Shown piece by piece: positions 8,848 to 17,475 of a stretch of DNA of 64,000 nt (position 1 is its first letter; each line of letters starts with the position of its first letter). Under the pieces are notes generated by a model. It was not told the origin of the DNA. It was given only the letters and a program-made list of their open reading frames with translations, and ran no database searches. The stretch is from Paramicrobacterium chengjingii. GTDB taxonomy: Bacteria > Actinomycetota > Actinomycetes > Actinomycetales > Microbacteriaceae. Made by a program: the position numbers and the translations under genes. The stretch lies in assembly GCF_011751765.2 (NCBI RefSeq), contig NZ_CP061169.1:2852001-2916000 (forward strand), in the 5' to 3' direction.

Positions 8848-9681
8848 ATGAGCGAACAGCATCCGCGCCTCTGGCTCTGCGCGACGTGCGGGGTCGAGTA
8901 TCCGCCCGGCCCAACGCCGCCCGAGCTATGCCCCATCTGCGAAGACGAACGCCAGTACGTGCCCGCAACCGGGCAGCGTTGGACGACACGTGCCGAGTTG
9001 CGCGACTCCGGCCAGGCGGTCGAGGTCACGCAGGTCGATGACCTCCTCTGGGGCATCAGCGCTCCCGGCGTCGGAATCGACCAGCAGGGCATGCTCGTGC
9101 AGACGAACGAGGGCAACCTGCTGTTCGACGTGCCGGGATTTATCGATAAGGCCGCAATCGACCGAGTGCGTGAGCTCGGTGGCATCCGCCATATAGTGGC
9201 GAGCCACCCGCACATGTACGGCGCGCAGTCGGCGTGGAGCAGCGCGTTCGATAATGCCGCCATCTGGGTGGCGGAAGCCGACGTCGGCTGGCTCGGGTAC
9301 CGCACAGATACCGTGCGCACCTGGAACGAGCCGTTCGACATTCTGCCGGGTATCCGCCTCGACCAGATCGGTGGGCATTTTCCTGGAAGCACAATCGCGC
9401 ACTGGAACATCGGCGCAGGCGGCCGAGGCGTGCTCTTCGCGGGCGACGCGATCTTTCCGACGCCAGATGGCAACGTCACTTTTCTGCGCAGCTACCCCAA
9501 CCGCATCCCACTCTCCCCCGCCGTCATCCGGCGCATGGCCGATTTCGTACAGCGGTATCGATTCGACGTTCTGTACAACAACTTCGGTGCGTGCGTTCCG
9601 CGGGATGCTGCCGCAATCGTTCAGCGATCGGCCGACCGCTACATCGCCTGGACGAGCGGCGCCAACGACCACCTGACGTAG
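8848..9681 (+). CDS. MBL-fold metallo-hydrolase with N-terminal rubredoxin-like zinc knuckle
   Basis: A 277-residue protein. Residues 8-35 form a two-CxxC knuckle (LCATCGVEYPPG ... LCPICEDER) like rubredoxin or a zinc ribbon. A metallo-beta-lactamase-type domain follows from about residue 65 to the end. The usual HxHxDH metal motif is replaced by SHPHMYGA, so only part of the zinc site is recognisable; later histidines (GGHFPGS) and an aspartate (FAGDAIF) are kept. Its substrate cannot be named from sequence. The ATG at 8848 follows a purine-rich stretch (GGCGGAAGGGG) about 23 bases upstream. It stands alone, between the toxin remnant and the HNH gene. Confidence 0.8.
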   Translation: MSEQHPRLWLCATCGVEYPPGPTPPELCPICEDERQYVPATGQRWTTRAELRDSGQAVEVTQVDDLLWGISAPGVGIDQQGMLVQTNEGNLLFDVPGFIDKAAIDRVRELGGIRHIVASHPHMYGAQSAWSSAFDNAAIWVAEADVGWLGYRTDTVRTWNEPFDILPGIRLDQIGGHFPGSTIAHWNIGAGGRGVLFAGDAIFPTPDGNVTFLRSYPNRIPLSPAVIRRMADFVQRYRFDVLYNNFGACVPRDAAAIVQRSADRYIAWTSGANDHLT

Positions 9682-9758
9682 CGAAACTCTGGCCTCGACT
9701 GGATCATCGAGCGCTACCGGGTGAAGGTCGACACGGCGCCTAACATTGTAATCAGTGC

Positions 9759-9774
9759 TCGTACATTTGTTCGA
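9759..9774. promoter_or_regulatory. LexA/SOS-box-like operator
   Basis: TCGTACATTTGTTCGA differs at one position from the actinobacterial SOS box TCGAAC-N4-GTTCGA. It lies 50 bases upstream of the HNH gene start in an AT-rich promoter region, so that gene is probably repressed by LexA and induced by DNA damage. Confidence 0.65.
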
Positions 9775-9812
9775 AGATTAATTACGTACTGGTACTTTTC
9801 TTCGAATATTGC

Positions 9813-9818
9813 TATGAT
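9813..9818 (+). promoter_or_regulatory. Probable -10 element of a leaderless promoter
   Basis: TATGAT ends six bases before the ATG at 9825, the spacing expected when transcription starts at the first base of the start codon. No convincing -35 hexamer is visible. The position supports the chosen start of the HNH gene, which has no Shine-Dalgarno sequence. Confidence 0.45.
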
Positions 9819-9824
9819 TGAGCC

Positions 9825-11282
9825 ATGGATTTGCAGCGCTGGTGCTCACTGTCACAGAGCCCATTGCCCATGGGCGATACGGGCGACAGTCTCGGCGATG
9901 AGTACTGGATGATTAGAGATGCCGTGGAGCTCGAGGACGGTTCCATGCTGCCGTCCGCAGAGTTCGGAGACGCACTCGAGGCGGGTCTGGATGCCGTTGG
10001 GGCTGCCTACGATCAGACACAGCGTGCCCAGGCGTTTGTCGTCGAGAACATCTACCGGGCGCATGACGTGTACGTGCGCTCTCGCGATGCAGTGCTCGCC
10101 CATTCCTCCGCCGAGTCTCACCCGGGCCAGCTTTCGGACGACCAAGCGATGGAACGCTCGTTTGTCTCCGAGATCGCGGCAAAGATCGGCGTCACCGACA
10201 GGATTGCTGAGGGAATGATCCGCGAGGCGATCACACTCATTGATGATCTGCCCCAAGTGATGGACGCTTTTCGTGTTGGGTTTACGAGTTACCTGCACGC
10301 TCGCACAGCAGCGCGGCAGGCCTGGTCGCTGCCGGTGGAGGCACGAGCCGATTTCGACGACGCAATCGTGGGCGCTGCCCGCACGCAGAGCCCCACACGA
10401 TTCACGCAGACCGCCCGAAAGCTGCGCGAAAAGCTGCACCCAGAGTCCATTCAGACCCGCAAGAACACGGCGTTCGACGAGCGACGCGTTGAGCACGATC
10501 CTGCCGAAGACGGCATGGCCTACCTCAGCCTCTACCACTCGGCCGACGTGACGACATCGATTGTCGAGCAGGCAACCACTCGCGCTCGTGCCCTGAGAGC
10601 GGCAGGCGACCCGCGCACGCTGCGGCAAATCGAGGCAGATCTCATTGCGGAGTCATCCACGACCGGAATGCTCGTCACCACAGCCTCAACCGCTGATGAC
10701 GACTCAGCTGATACTCCTGTCACTGACACCTCAGATGACACTGAAGGCACGGGCAGCACGAATGCCGCGCCGAGTGATTCCGGCACCGTCACACTCACCC
10801 GTGCACAGTTTGCCGCGCTGCGGCCCGGCGTCGTCATCACCGTTCCCGCCCTCTCCCTCATCGGCCGCAGCGCAGAACCTGCAGATCTCGCCGGGTACGG
10901 ACCCATCGACCCCGATACGGCGAACACGCTCATCGGCCAGGCGACCAGCTTCGTCCGCGTGCTCACCGACCCGCTCACGGGCGCTCATCGGCACACCGAC
11001 CCGAAGAAATACCGACTCAGCGAGAAGATGAAACGAGAAATACGTCTTCGCGATGTCACATGTGATTTTCTCGAATGCAATGCACCCGCAATATATTGCG
11101 ACATCGACCATATTCAAGCGTGGGAAGATGGCGGCCTATCGACGGCCGCGAACCTCCACGCGTTGTGTCGACGACATCACACGTTGAAGCACACAACGAA
11201 CTGGACTCCACGAAGACTCCCCGATGGCCGAGTGCAATGGACCTCCCCCACAGGAATCAACTACGTGACGAGGCGGGAATAA
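9825..11282 (+). CDS. DUF222 domain protein with C-terminal HNH endonuclease motif (13E12-repeat type)
   Basis: A 485-residue protein of the actinobacterial DUF222/HNH family. Residues about 40-300 form the helical DUF222 region. A low-complexity Thr/Asp/Ser linker spans about 280-325. The HNH nuclease motif lies near 415-465, with a CxxxxC pair (CDFLECNAP), the core CDIDHIQAWEDGG, and the final RRHHTLKH. Members in Mycobacterium (REP13E12) are known LexA targets, and one serves as a phage attachment locus. The SOS-like box upstream agrees with damage induction. The ATG at 9825 appears leaderless. The biological role is unproven; it could act in DNA repair or in selfish DNA. Confidence 0.85.
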   Translation: MDLQRWCSLSQSPLPMGDTGDSLGDEYWMIRDAVELEDGSMLPSAEFGDALEAGLDAVGAAYDQTQRAQAFVVENIYRAHDVYVRSRDAVLAHSSAESHPGQLSDDQAMERSFVSEIAAKIGVTDRIAEGMIREAITLIDDLPQVMDAFRVGFTSYLHARTAARQAWSLPVEARADFDDAIVGAARTQSPTRFTQTARKLREKLHPESIQTRKNTAFDERRVEHDPAEDGMAYLSLYHSADVTTSIVEQATTRARALRAAGDPRTLRQIEADLIAESSTTGMLVTTASTADDDSADTPVTDTSDDTEGTGSTNAAPSDSGTVTLTRAQFAALRPGVVITVPALSLIGRSAEPADLAGYGPIDPDTANTLIGQATSFVRVLTDPLTGAHRHTDPKKYRLSEKMKREIRLRDVTCDFLECNAPAIYCDIDHIQAWEDGGLSTAANLHALCRRHHTLKHTTNWTPRRLPDGRVQWTSPTGINYVTRRE

Positions 11283-11372
11283 TCAACCTGCGCGGCAAGA
11301 ACACCTGATATGCCCTCATTTGAGGAGCGGCTTGACTGTGAATCTGCCTCAGAACTGCCGTTTTTCGCCACA

Positions 11373-11393
11373 ATTCTGCCCGTGCGGCAGAAT
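11373..11393. promoter_or_regulatory. Inverted repeat upstream of the RNA helicase gene
   Basis: Perfect 8-bp arms ATTCTGCC and GGCAGAAT surround CGTGC, 42 bases before the helicase ATG. There is no T-run after it, so it is not a convincing terminator. It may be an operator or a 5'-UTR hairpin, as cold-regulated helicase genes often have structured leaders. Confidence 0.4.
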
Positions 11394-11434
11394 CTCGACG
11401 ATACTGCGAGGTCAAGGCGAGTACCGTTGATTCA

Positions 11435-13252
11435 ATGACTTCCTCAGACCCCGTAGCGCCCGCGGATGATACTGCCGCGCCCGCCCAGACGACGTTCGCC
11501 GATCTCGGGCTCAGCGATGCTGTGCTGAAGGCCGTGCGCGACGTCGGTTACGAGACACCGTCCGCCATTCAGGAAGCAACCATTCCGACGTTGCTCGGCG
11601 GCCGCGACGTCGTCGGCCTCGCTCAGACCGGCACGGGCAAGACAGCTGCCTTCGCCCTCCCCATCCTCTCTCGTCTCGACTCCGCCCAGAAGAAGCCTCA
11701 GGCACTCGTGCTCTCGCCGACGCGTGAGCTCGCCCTGCAGGTCTGCGAGTCGTTCGAGCAGTATGCCGCACACCTCAAGGGTGTTCACGTGCTTCCCGTC
11801 TACGGTGGCCAGGCCTACGGTGTGCAGCTGTCTGCGCTGCGCCGTGGCGTTCACGTTGTCGTCGGCACCCCCGGCCGCATCATGGACCACATTGCCAAGG
11901 GCACTCTCGACCTCTCCGAGCTCACGTACCTCGTGCTCGACGAGGCAGATGAGATGCTCAAGATGGGCTTCGCCGAAGACGTCGAGACGATTCTCGCCGA
12001 GACTCCTGTCGAGAAGCAGGTCGCCCTGTTTTCGGCGACGATGCCACCGCAGATTCGCCGCATTTCCAAGAAGTATCTGCGGGATGCTGAAGAGATCACC
12101 GTCAAGAGCAAGACGACGACCTCGGCCAACACCACCCAGCGGTACCTCATGGTCTCGTACCCCCAGAAGGTCGACGCGCTCACCCGCATCCTCGAGGTCG
12201 AGAACTTCGACGGCATGATCGTGTTCGTACGCACGAAGAACGAGACAGAGACCCTCGCTGAGAAGCTGCGGGCACGAGGCTACTCGGCAGCCGCCATCAG
12301 CGGGGATGTCGCACAGGCGCAGCGCGAACGCACCGTCGGACAGCTGAAATCGGGCAAGCTCGACATTCTCGTGGCAACCGACGTTGCCGCCCGCGGACTC
12401 GACGTCGATCGCATCAGCCACGTCGTCAACTTCGACATTCCCATCGACACCGAGTCATACGTGCACCGCATCGGCCGCACAGGCCGCGCCGGCCGCAGCG
12501 GAAGCGCGATCAGCTTTGTCACGCCGCGCGAACGCCGTCTGCTCGGCGCAATCGAGAAGGCGACGCGTCAGCCCCTCGAGCAGATGCAGCTGCCCAGCGT
12601 CGACGACATCAACGTCACGCGTCTCACGCGATTTGACGACGCCATCACCGCGGCGCTCAACCAGACAAAGCGCATCGACGCCTTCCGCGACATCATCGGT
12701 CACTACGTCGAGCACCATGATGTTCCCGAGGCCGACGTGTCAGCGGCCCTCGCCGTCGTTGCACAGGGCGAAACGCCATTGCTGCTCTCGGCTGAAGACG
12801 AAATGCGGCTCGCCCGCGACGATCGCAAGGCGAAGCAGAAGAACGTCGACGGCGCTGATCGCCGCAAGCGATCGTCAAAGTCGATGGCGCCGTACCGCAT
12901 CGAGGTCGGCCGCCGTCAGCGCGTCGACCCACGGCAGATCGTTGGCGCTCTCGCGAACGAGGGCGGTTTGAGCCGTGAAGACTTCGGCGCGATCGACATT
13001 CGCCTCGACTTCTCTGTTGTCGAACTTCCCGCCGACCTCCCGAAGGACTTCTTCTCACGCGTGGCGAACACACGTGTCAGCGGTGTTCAGATCGACATCA
13101 AACCGGATCGTTTCGGCGGACCACGCAAGCGCGACGGTGGTCGCGGCGGGTCCCACGACCGCGCAGGCAAGCGTGGGTCACACGACCGCGGTGGAAAGCG
13201 CGACGGCGGCTGGAAAGACAACGACGGCGCTTCCCGCAAGCCCCGTCACTGA
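11435..13252 (+). CDS. deaD: DEAD-box ATP-dependent RNA helicase (DeaD/CsdA type)
   Basis: A 605-residue RNA helicase for unwinding structured RNA in ribosome assembly and mRNA decay. Motifs in order: Q motif (about 25-52), Walker A AQTGTGKT, PTREL, DEAD (VLDEADEML), SAT (FSATMP), ARGLD and HRIGRTGRAGR. A DbpA-type RNA-binding domain follows at about 480-555. The tail from about 560 is rich in Arg, Gly and His (GGRGGSHDRAGKRGSHD), typical of actinobacterial DeaD proteins. The gene is monocistronic. The ATG at 11435 is the first in frame; no strong ribosome binding site precedes it. Confidence 0.95.
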   Translation: MTSSDPVAPADDTAAPAQTTFADLGLSDAVLKAVRDVGYETPSAIQEATIPTLLGGRDVVGLAQTGTGKTAAFALPILSRLDSAQKKPQALVLSPTRELALQVCESFEQYAAHLKGVHVLPVYGGQAYGVQLSALRRGVHVVVGTPGRIMDHIAKGTLDLSELTYLVLDEADEMLKMGFAEDVETILAETPVEKQVALFSATMPPQIRRISKKYLRDAEEITVKSKTTTSANTTQRYLMVSYPQKVDALTRILEVENFDGMIVFVRTKNETETLAEKLRARGYSAAAISGDVAQAQRERTVGQLKSGKLDILVATDVAARGLDVDRISHVVNFDIPIDTESYVHRIGRTGRAGRSGSAISFVTPRERRLLGAIEKATRQPLEQMQLPSVDDINVTRLTRFDDAITAALNQTKRIDAFRDIIGHYVEHHDVPEADVSAALAVVAQGETPLLLSAEDEMRLARDDRKAKQKNVDGADRRKRSSKSMAPYRIEVGRRQRVDPRQIVGALANEGGLSREDFGAIDIRLDFSVVELPADLPKDFFSRVANTRVSGVQIDIKPDRFGGPRKRDGGRGGSHDRAGKRGSHDRGGKRDGGWKDNDGASRKPRH

Positions 13253-13336
13253 CGAGGAGCCGCACGCAACGTCTGCGTTCCGTCCCCAATAGCCCGTCTC
13301 AGCAGCCGATGTGAGCGTTACTTCGACAGATCTCGA

Positions 13337-13373
13337 ATATATGGTTGCATGTATATATGCTTTACCGTATGTT
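13337..13373 (+). promoter_or_regulatory. AT-rich promoter/operator of the ArsR gene
   Basis: The sequence contains two ATATAT tracts flanking a GCATG centre (13337-13360), resembling the AT-rich imperfect dyads bound by ArsR proteins. TATGTT (13368-13373) lies seven bases before the ATG at 13381 and could be the -10 of a leaderless transcript. It is far richer in A+T than its surroundings. Confidence 0.45.
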
Positions 13374-13380
13374 ATAAACT

Positions 13381-13728
13381 ATGACATCGACGGCCGTGCT
13401 GGAAGCCATCGTCGAACCAACTCGGCGCCAGATTCTGGACGCTGTGCGCGGTGGGGAGCGATCGGTCGGAGACCTCGTTGAGATCGTCGGCATGCACCAG
13501 CCCGGGGTCTCGCGCCACCTCAAAGTGCTTCGCGACGCTGGGCTCGTCGAGGTTCGGAGCGAAGCACAGCGACGGCTCTACCGCCTACGCCCTGAACCGC
13601 TGAAAGAGCTCGATGCCTGGCTCGAACCATATCGCGCTGCATGGTCGGGCCGACTCGATGCCTTAGAACGACACCTCGAACGCACATCAACACCGATCCG
13701 GAACACCAACACTGCGAAGGAGTACTGA
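13381..13728 (+). CDS. ArsR-family winged-helix regulator
   Basis: A 115-residue regulator with the helix-turn-helix at about 25-60 (GERSVGDLVEIVGMHQPGVS, then RHLKVLRDAGLVEVR). It has no cysteine-based metal-binding motif, so it is of the non-metal subclass usually paired with SRPBCC proteins. The stop overlaps the start of the downstream SRPBCC gene by one base (TGATG), so the two are translationally coupled. Autoregulation through the AT-rich dyad upstream is likely. Confidence 0.9.
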   Translation: MTSTAVLEAIVEPTRRQILDAVRGGERSVGDLVEIVGMHQPGVSRHLKVLRDAGLVEVRSEAQRRLYRLRPEPLKELDAWLEPYRAAWSGRLDALERHLERTSTPIRNTNTAKEY

Positions 13729-14240
13729 TGAATTCCTCACCCACTGGCGCGATCGAGCGCACACCCGATGGCGGCACAGTTCGCTTCGATCGTTTGCTCG
13801 CCTTCCCGATTGACGATGTCTGGTCGGCGATCACCCAGCCCGAACGCATCGCGGACTGGTGGCCGCCATTCGCCGCCGATATCACAGTGGACCTTCGTGA
13901 GGGCGGAAGAATCGTCTTCGATTGGCCGGACTCGGACTTCCCGACGCTTGAATTCACCATCACTCGGCTCATCGTGCCCACTCTGCTCGAGCATTCGCAC
14001 ACGAGCCCTGGCTCGTGGATGCGCTGGGAACTCGATGCCACCACAGACGGCACTCGTCTGCGTGCCACCTATTTCATCCCTGATATCGACATGGCTATCG
14101 AGCGCGGCGACCTCGTGGGACTGCACTATTCGCTTGATCGTCTCGAACCCGCGCTTGCCGGGCGGCCCAGCGCATGGGACACCGTAGCGTTCACGGAGTT
14201 GGCCGCTCGCTACGCGAAACCTGATTCCCATTCAGCTTAG
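13728..14240 (+). CDS. SRPBCC (AHSA1-like) domain protein
   Basis: A 170-residue protein with the START-like hydrophobic-cavity fold of the AHSA1/activator of Hsp90 ATPase group (FDRLLAFPIDDVWSAITQPE, ADWWPPFAADITVDLREGG). GGAG lies seven bases before the ATG, which overlaps the ArsR stop. ArsR-SRPBCC pairs are common in actinobacteria. The ligand and role are generally unknown; polyketide-like or aromatic ligands have been proposed for relatives. Confidence 0.85.
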   Translation: MNSSPTGAIERTPDGGTVRFDRLLAFPIDDVWSAITQPERIADWWPPFAADITVDLREGGRIVFDWPDSDFPTLEFTITRLIVPTLLEHSHTSPGSWMRWELDATTDGTRLRATYFIPDIDMAIERGDLVGLHYSLDRLEPALAGRPSAWDTVAFTELAARYAKPDSHSA

Positions 14241-14260
14241 GCCTATCGGGACTGGTCGAC

Positions 14261-14293
14261 GGCTCGGTGTCGTGTGGCGACAGTGCCCGAGCC
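14261..14293. terminator. Hairpin between convergent genes
   Basis: GGCTCGG (14261-14267) pairs with CCGAGCC (14287-14293), with an inner TGTCG/CGACA helix. It lies 21 bases past the SRPBCC stop and faces the LLM oxidoreductase stop at 14352. There is no T-tract, so it is a structural rather than canonical terminator candidate. Confidence 0.4.
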
Positions 14294-14351
14294 ATGCGAC
14301 TCAGACACTGCTGCACCATCTCGTCACGCCAGCGGGCGAGGCTCCCCGCGC

Positions 14352-15734
14352 CTAAACGCCGGCAGGCACCTCGCTGAACGCACCGCGGTAGCGTGCAGCC
14401 GGATGACGATCGTTGAGACGTGCCTGCCCGAACAACTTCTCGCGTAGCGTGCCCTCGGCATATTCGGTCTTCGCCAGGCCACGCGCACGCAACACGGGCA
14501 GCACCTTCTCGGCGAATTCCTCAAACGAGCCCGGGATCACCCAATTGATCACGTTGATGCCATCCACGCCCGCTGCCTGCCAGATCTCAAGCTCATCGGC
14601 GATCGACTCGGGCGTGCCGATGACGGCGCTGCCCCGCGTGCGCTGCAGCACGAGGTCGGCGACAACGGGCTCGCGGTCGGTGATGTAGCGGGAGATCCAC
14701 TCGACGAACCCGCGCGCCGAGTTCGTCTGCACATCCTTCAATGGGGTCTCAGGAGGATACACACGCCCATCGGGATCGACAATCGCTGAGTGCGCCGCGT
14801 ACCCCTCGACCGACACGTATTTAAAGTACTCATCGGCCTTCGCCTCGGCTTCTTCCTGCGTATCGCCGATGATGAAACTCAAGCCCTGGAAGAACTTGAT
14901 GTCCTCCGGCCTCCTCCCGTACTCCACGGCGAGAGCCCGTGTTTCGTCGATCTGCTGTCGGGCGATCTCGGGGCTCGGAGCGATGATGAACGTCGCTTCG
15001 GCATTGCGAGCGGCAAACGTGCGCCCGGCGACAGACGACCCCGCCTGGTACAGCACCGGCGTGCGCTGAGGAGACGGCGACGGCAGATGCGGCCCTTCAA
15101 CGCTGTACCGCTTGCTCTCGTGGTGAATCTTGTGCACCTTCGACACATCGGAGTACGCACCCGAGCGATCCTTCAGCAGAGCATCGTCATCCCACGAGCC
15201 CTCCCACAGCTTGTACGTCACATCGACGTATTCCTCAGCCCACTCGTACCGATCATCGTGGTCGACGAGCTTCTCGAGGCCGAAGTTGCGCGCACCGTTG
15301 TCTTGCATGCCCGTCACGATGTTCCAGGCGACGCGACCGCGCGTGATGTGGTCGAGAGTCGAGATCTGCCGGGCGAAGTGGAACGGGTGACTCTGCATCA
15401 CGTTGGAGGTGAGCGCGAGCCCGATATGCGTCGTGTTTACGGCGAGCGCCGACAGCAGCACTGTCGGATCGTTGCTTGGAATCTGCAATCCCTCGTTCAC
15501 GTACACGTCATACGGCGCATCGGCGTCGCCGTACAACCCGGTCACGTCGGCGAAGAACATGCCGTCGAACTTCGCCGCTTCCAGCAGCTTGGCGAGATTG
15601 ATCCAGGTGTCGACGTCGTTGAACTCTGTCTGACCGGCATCCGGCCTGCGCCATTGGCCATGCTGAATGTGCGAGTTGGTGTTCATCACGAAAGCGTTGA
15701 AGAGAAGCGGTGTGGTCTGGTCGTTGTTGGTCAT
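14352..15734 (-). CDS. LLM-class flavin-dependent monooxygenase (NtaA/DmoA/SnaA group)
   Basis: A 460-residue TIM-barrel enzyme using reduced FMN supplied by a separate reductase. Family blocks are FDGMFFADVTGLYGD, STLDHITRGRVAWNIVTGMQD, PVLYQAGSSVAGRTFAA and the C-terminal INVINWVIPGSFEEF. This group oxidises nitrilotriacetate, dimethyl sulfide, dibenzothiophene sulfone and related compounds. The ATG at 15734 follows AAGGAG and is 31 bases downstream of the ABC ATPase stop. It is the last gene of the peptide-type ABC operon, suggesting oxidation of an imported organosulfur or amine compound. The substrate is not determinable here. Confidence 0.88.
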   Translation of the reverse strand: MTNNDQTTPLLFNAFVMNTNSHIQHGQWRRPDAGQTEFNDVDTWINLAKLLEAAKFDGMFFADVTGLYGDADAPYDVYVNEGLQIPSNDPTVLLSALAVNTTHIGLALTSNVMQSHPFHFARQISTLDHITRGRVAWNIVTGMQDNGARNFGLEKLVDHDDRYEWAEEYVDVTYKLWEGSWDDDALLKDRSGAYSDVSKVHKIHHESKRYSVEGPHLPSPSPQRTPVLYQAGSSVAGRTFAARNAEATFIIAPSPEIARQQIDETRALAVEYGRRPEDIKFFQGLSFIIGDTQEEAEAKADEYFKYVSVEGYAAHSAIVDPDGRVYPPETPLKDVQTNSARGFVEWISRYITDREPVVADLVLQRTRGSAVIGTPESIADELEIWQAAGVDGINVINWVIPGSFEEFAEKVLPVLRARGLAKTEYAEGTLREKLFGQARLNDRHPAARYRGAFSEVPAGV

Positions 15735-15765
15735 GATGGTGCTCCTTGCTTGGTAGGTCGCTAGG

Positions 15766-17475
15766 TCAGGCCGGGGTGGAAATCGGTGATGATTCCGGAT
15801 GCTGTCGCTCGACGTTGCTCGTCGCGCCGACGAGCTGCGCGGTGTACTCGTGCGCCGGAGCTGTGAAGATCTGCTCGACCGAGCCATGCTCGACGACGCG
15901 GCCGTCTTTCATCACGAGCACCTCGTCGCTGACGTGGCTGATCACTCCGAGGTCATGTGAGATGAAGAGGTAGCTCAGCCCGAGCTGCTGCTTGAGGTCG
16001 TCGAGCAGATCGAGAATCTGCGCCTGCACCGAGACGTCGAGTGCCGACACCGCCTCATCGAGAACGAGGATCTGTGGCGACGGTGCAAGGGCGCGAGCAA
16101 TGGCGATTCGCTGCCGCTGCCCGCCCGAGAGAGTGAGAGGAAAACGTTGCAGCACAGCATCCGTCAGCCCCACTTGCTGCACGAGTTCCCGTACTCGCCG
16201 ACGGCGCTCGCCACGCGGAGTGTTGGTGGTGAGCGCGTCGAGCAGAATGCGCTCGGCATTCCATCGCGGATCGAACGAGCTCAGCGGGTCCTGGTACACA
16301 ACCGAAATGCGCCGGCGTCGTGTGCAGCGCTTTCGCTCACTCACCCGAGACCAGGCCCGGCCGAGCAGTGTCACCTCACCGGCATCCGGTGCCGTCAACG
16401 CGAGCGCCATGTGCGCCGTCGTGCTCTTGCCCGAACCCGATTCCCCCACGATACCGAGCGTCTGGCCGCGCTCGAGTGTGAACGACACGTCATCGACCGC
16501 GGTGGCCACGGACCCATCGGGCCGAGGAAAGCGTTTGACGAGGCCGCTCGCCTGCAGCACGGGGCCCGCGTCGCTGTCATCATGGTGCGGATCCCGCTGC
16601 GCGACGACGGGCGTCACGTCGCTGAGTCGCGTGCCCCGCGAATGTGGTCCGGGAACAGCTGCGATGAGGCGCCGGGTGTAGGGATGCTGCGGATCGCCCA
16701 ACACCTGGTCCGCCGTACCGACCTCGACGATGCGTCCGTCTGTCATGACCGCGATCTGATCGGCGAGCTCGGCGACGACGGAGAGGTCGTGGCTGATCAG
16801 AATCTGCGAGACGCCTCGGCGCTTCGTGTCGGCGAGGAGCGCGAGCACCTGCGCCTGCACAGTCACGTCGAGAGCCGTCGTCGGTTCGTCGGCGATGATG
16901 ATCTCGGGGTCGAGCGCAAGCGCCGACGCAATGAGCGCGCGCTGACGAAGCCCGCCCGACAGCTCGTCTGGGCGCTGCTTCGCACGCTGTTCAGGCTGCG
17001 GCACGCCGACGGCATCGAGCAGCTCGACTGCTTTGCGCCGACGATCGGCGTGCCGGCCCCAGCCGTGCAGCTTGAGCGCTTCTTCGATCTCCGCTCCGAC
17101 GGGGCGGAGCGGGTCGAGCGACACGAGGGCGTCTTGCAAAATGAACCCAATGCGGCGCCCGCGCAGGCCACGCCACTGCTTCTCGCTCGTCTGGGCGAGG
17201 TTCTGGTCGCCGAGAGTGAGCTCGTCTGCATCGATGTGCGCACCGGCACCGGTCAGCCCCACGAGCGTGCGCGCCGTCACCGATTTGCCCGAGCCCGACT
17301 CCCCCACGATCGCGAGGCATTCCCCACGACGCAGCTCAAACGACACGTCGTGCACAACCTGGTGCCGCTCGCCGCCACGCGGGAACGACACGTTGAGACC
17401 GCGAGCGCGCAGCACAACGTCGGACGGGGCGGGTGTGGGGGCCACAGCATCCGGAGCAACAATCGTGTTTGTCAT
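15766..17475 (-). CDS. ABC transporter ATP-binding protein, fused DppD-DppF type
   Basis: A 569-residue protein with two complete ABC domains that energise an oligopeptide/nickel-type importer. Domain 1 spans about 20-270 (Walker A GESGSGKSVTA, signature ELSGGLRQRA, Walker B IIADEPTTALDV). Domain 2 spans about 310-550 (Walker A GESGSGKSTTA, signature TLSGGQRQRIA, Walker B LVLDEAVSALDV). Fused pairs like this (GsiA arrangement) are common in actinobacteria. It overlaps the upstream permease gene by four bases. Confidence 0.93.
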   Translation of the reverse strand: MTNTIVAPDAVAPTPAPSDVVLRARGLNVSFPRGGERHQVVHDVSFELRRGECLAIVGESGSGKSVTARTLVGLTGAGAHIDADELTLGDQNLAQTSEKQWRGLRGRRIGFILQDALVSLDPLRPVGAEIEEALKLHGWGRHADRRRKAVELLDAVGVPQPEQRAKQRPDELSGGLRQRALIASALALDPEIIIADEPTTALDVTVQAQVLALLADTKRRGVSQILISHDLSVVAELADQIAVMTDGRIVEVGTADQVLGDPQHPYTRRLIAAVPGPHSRGTRLSDVTPVVAQRDPHHDDSDAGPVLQASGLVKRFPRPDGSVATAVDDVSFTLERGQTLGIVGESGSGKSTTAHMALALTAPDAGEVTLLGRAWSRVSERKRCTRRRRISVVYQDPLSSFDPRWNAERILLDALTTNTPRGERRRRVRELVQQVGLTDAVLQRFPLTLSGGQRQRIAIARALAPSPQILVLDEAVSALDVSVQAQILDLLDDLKQQLGLSYLFISHDLGVISHVSDEVLVMKDGRVVEHGSVEQIFTAPAHEYTAQLVGATSNVERQHPESSPISTPA

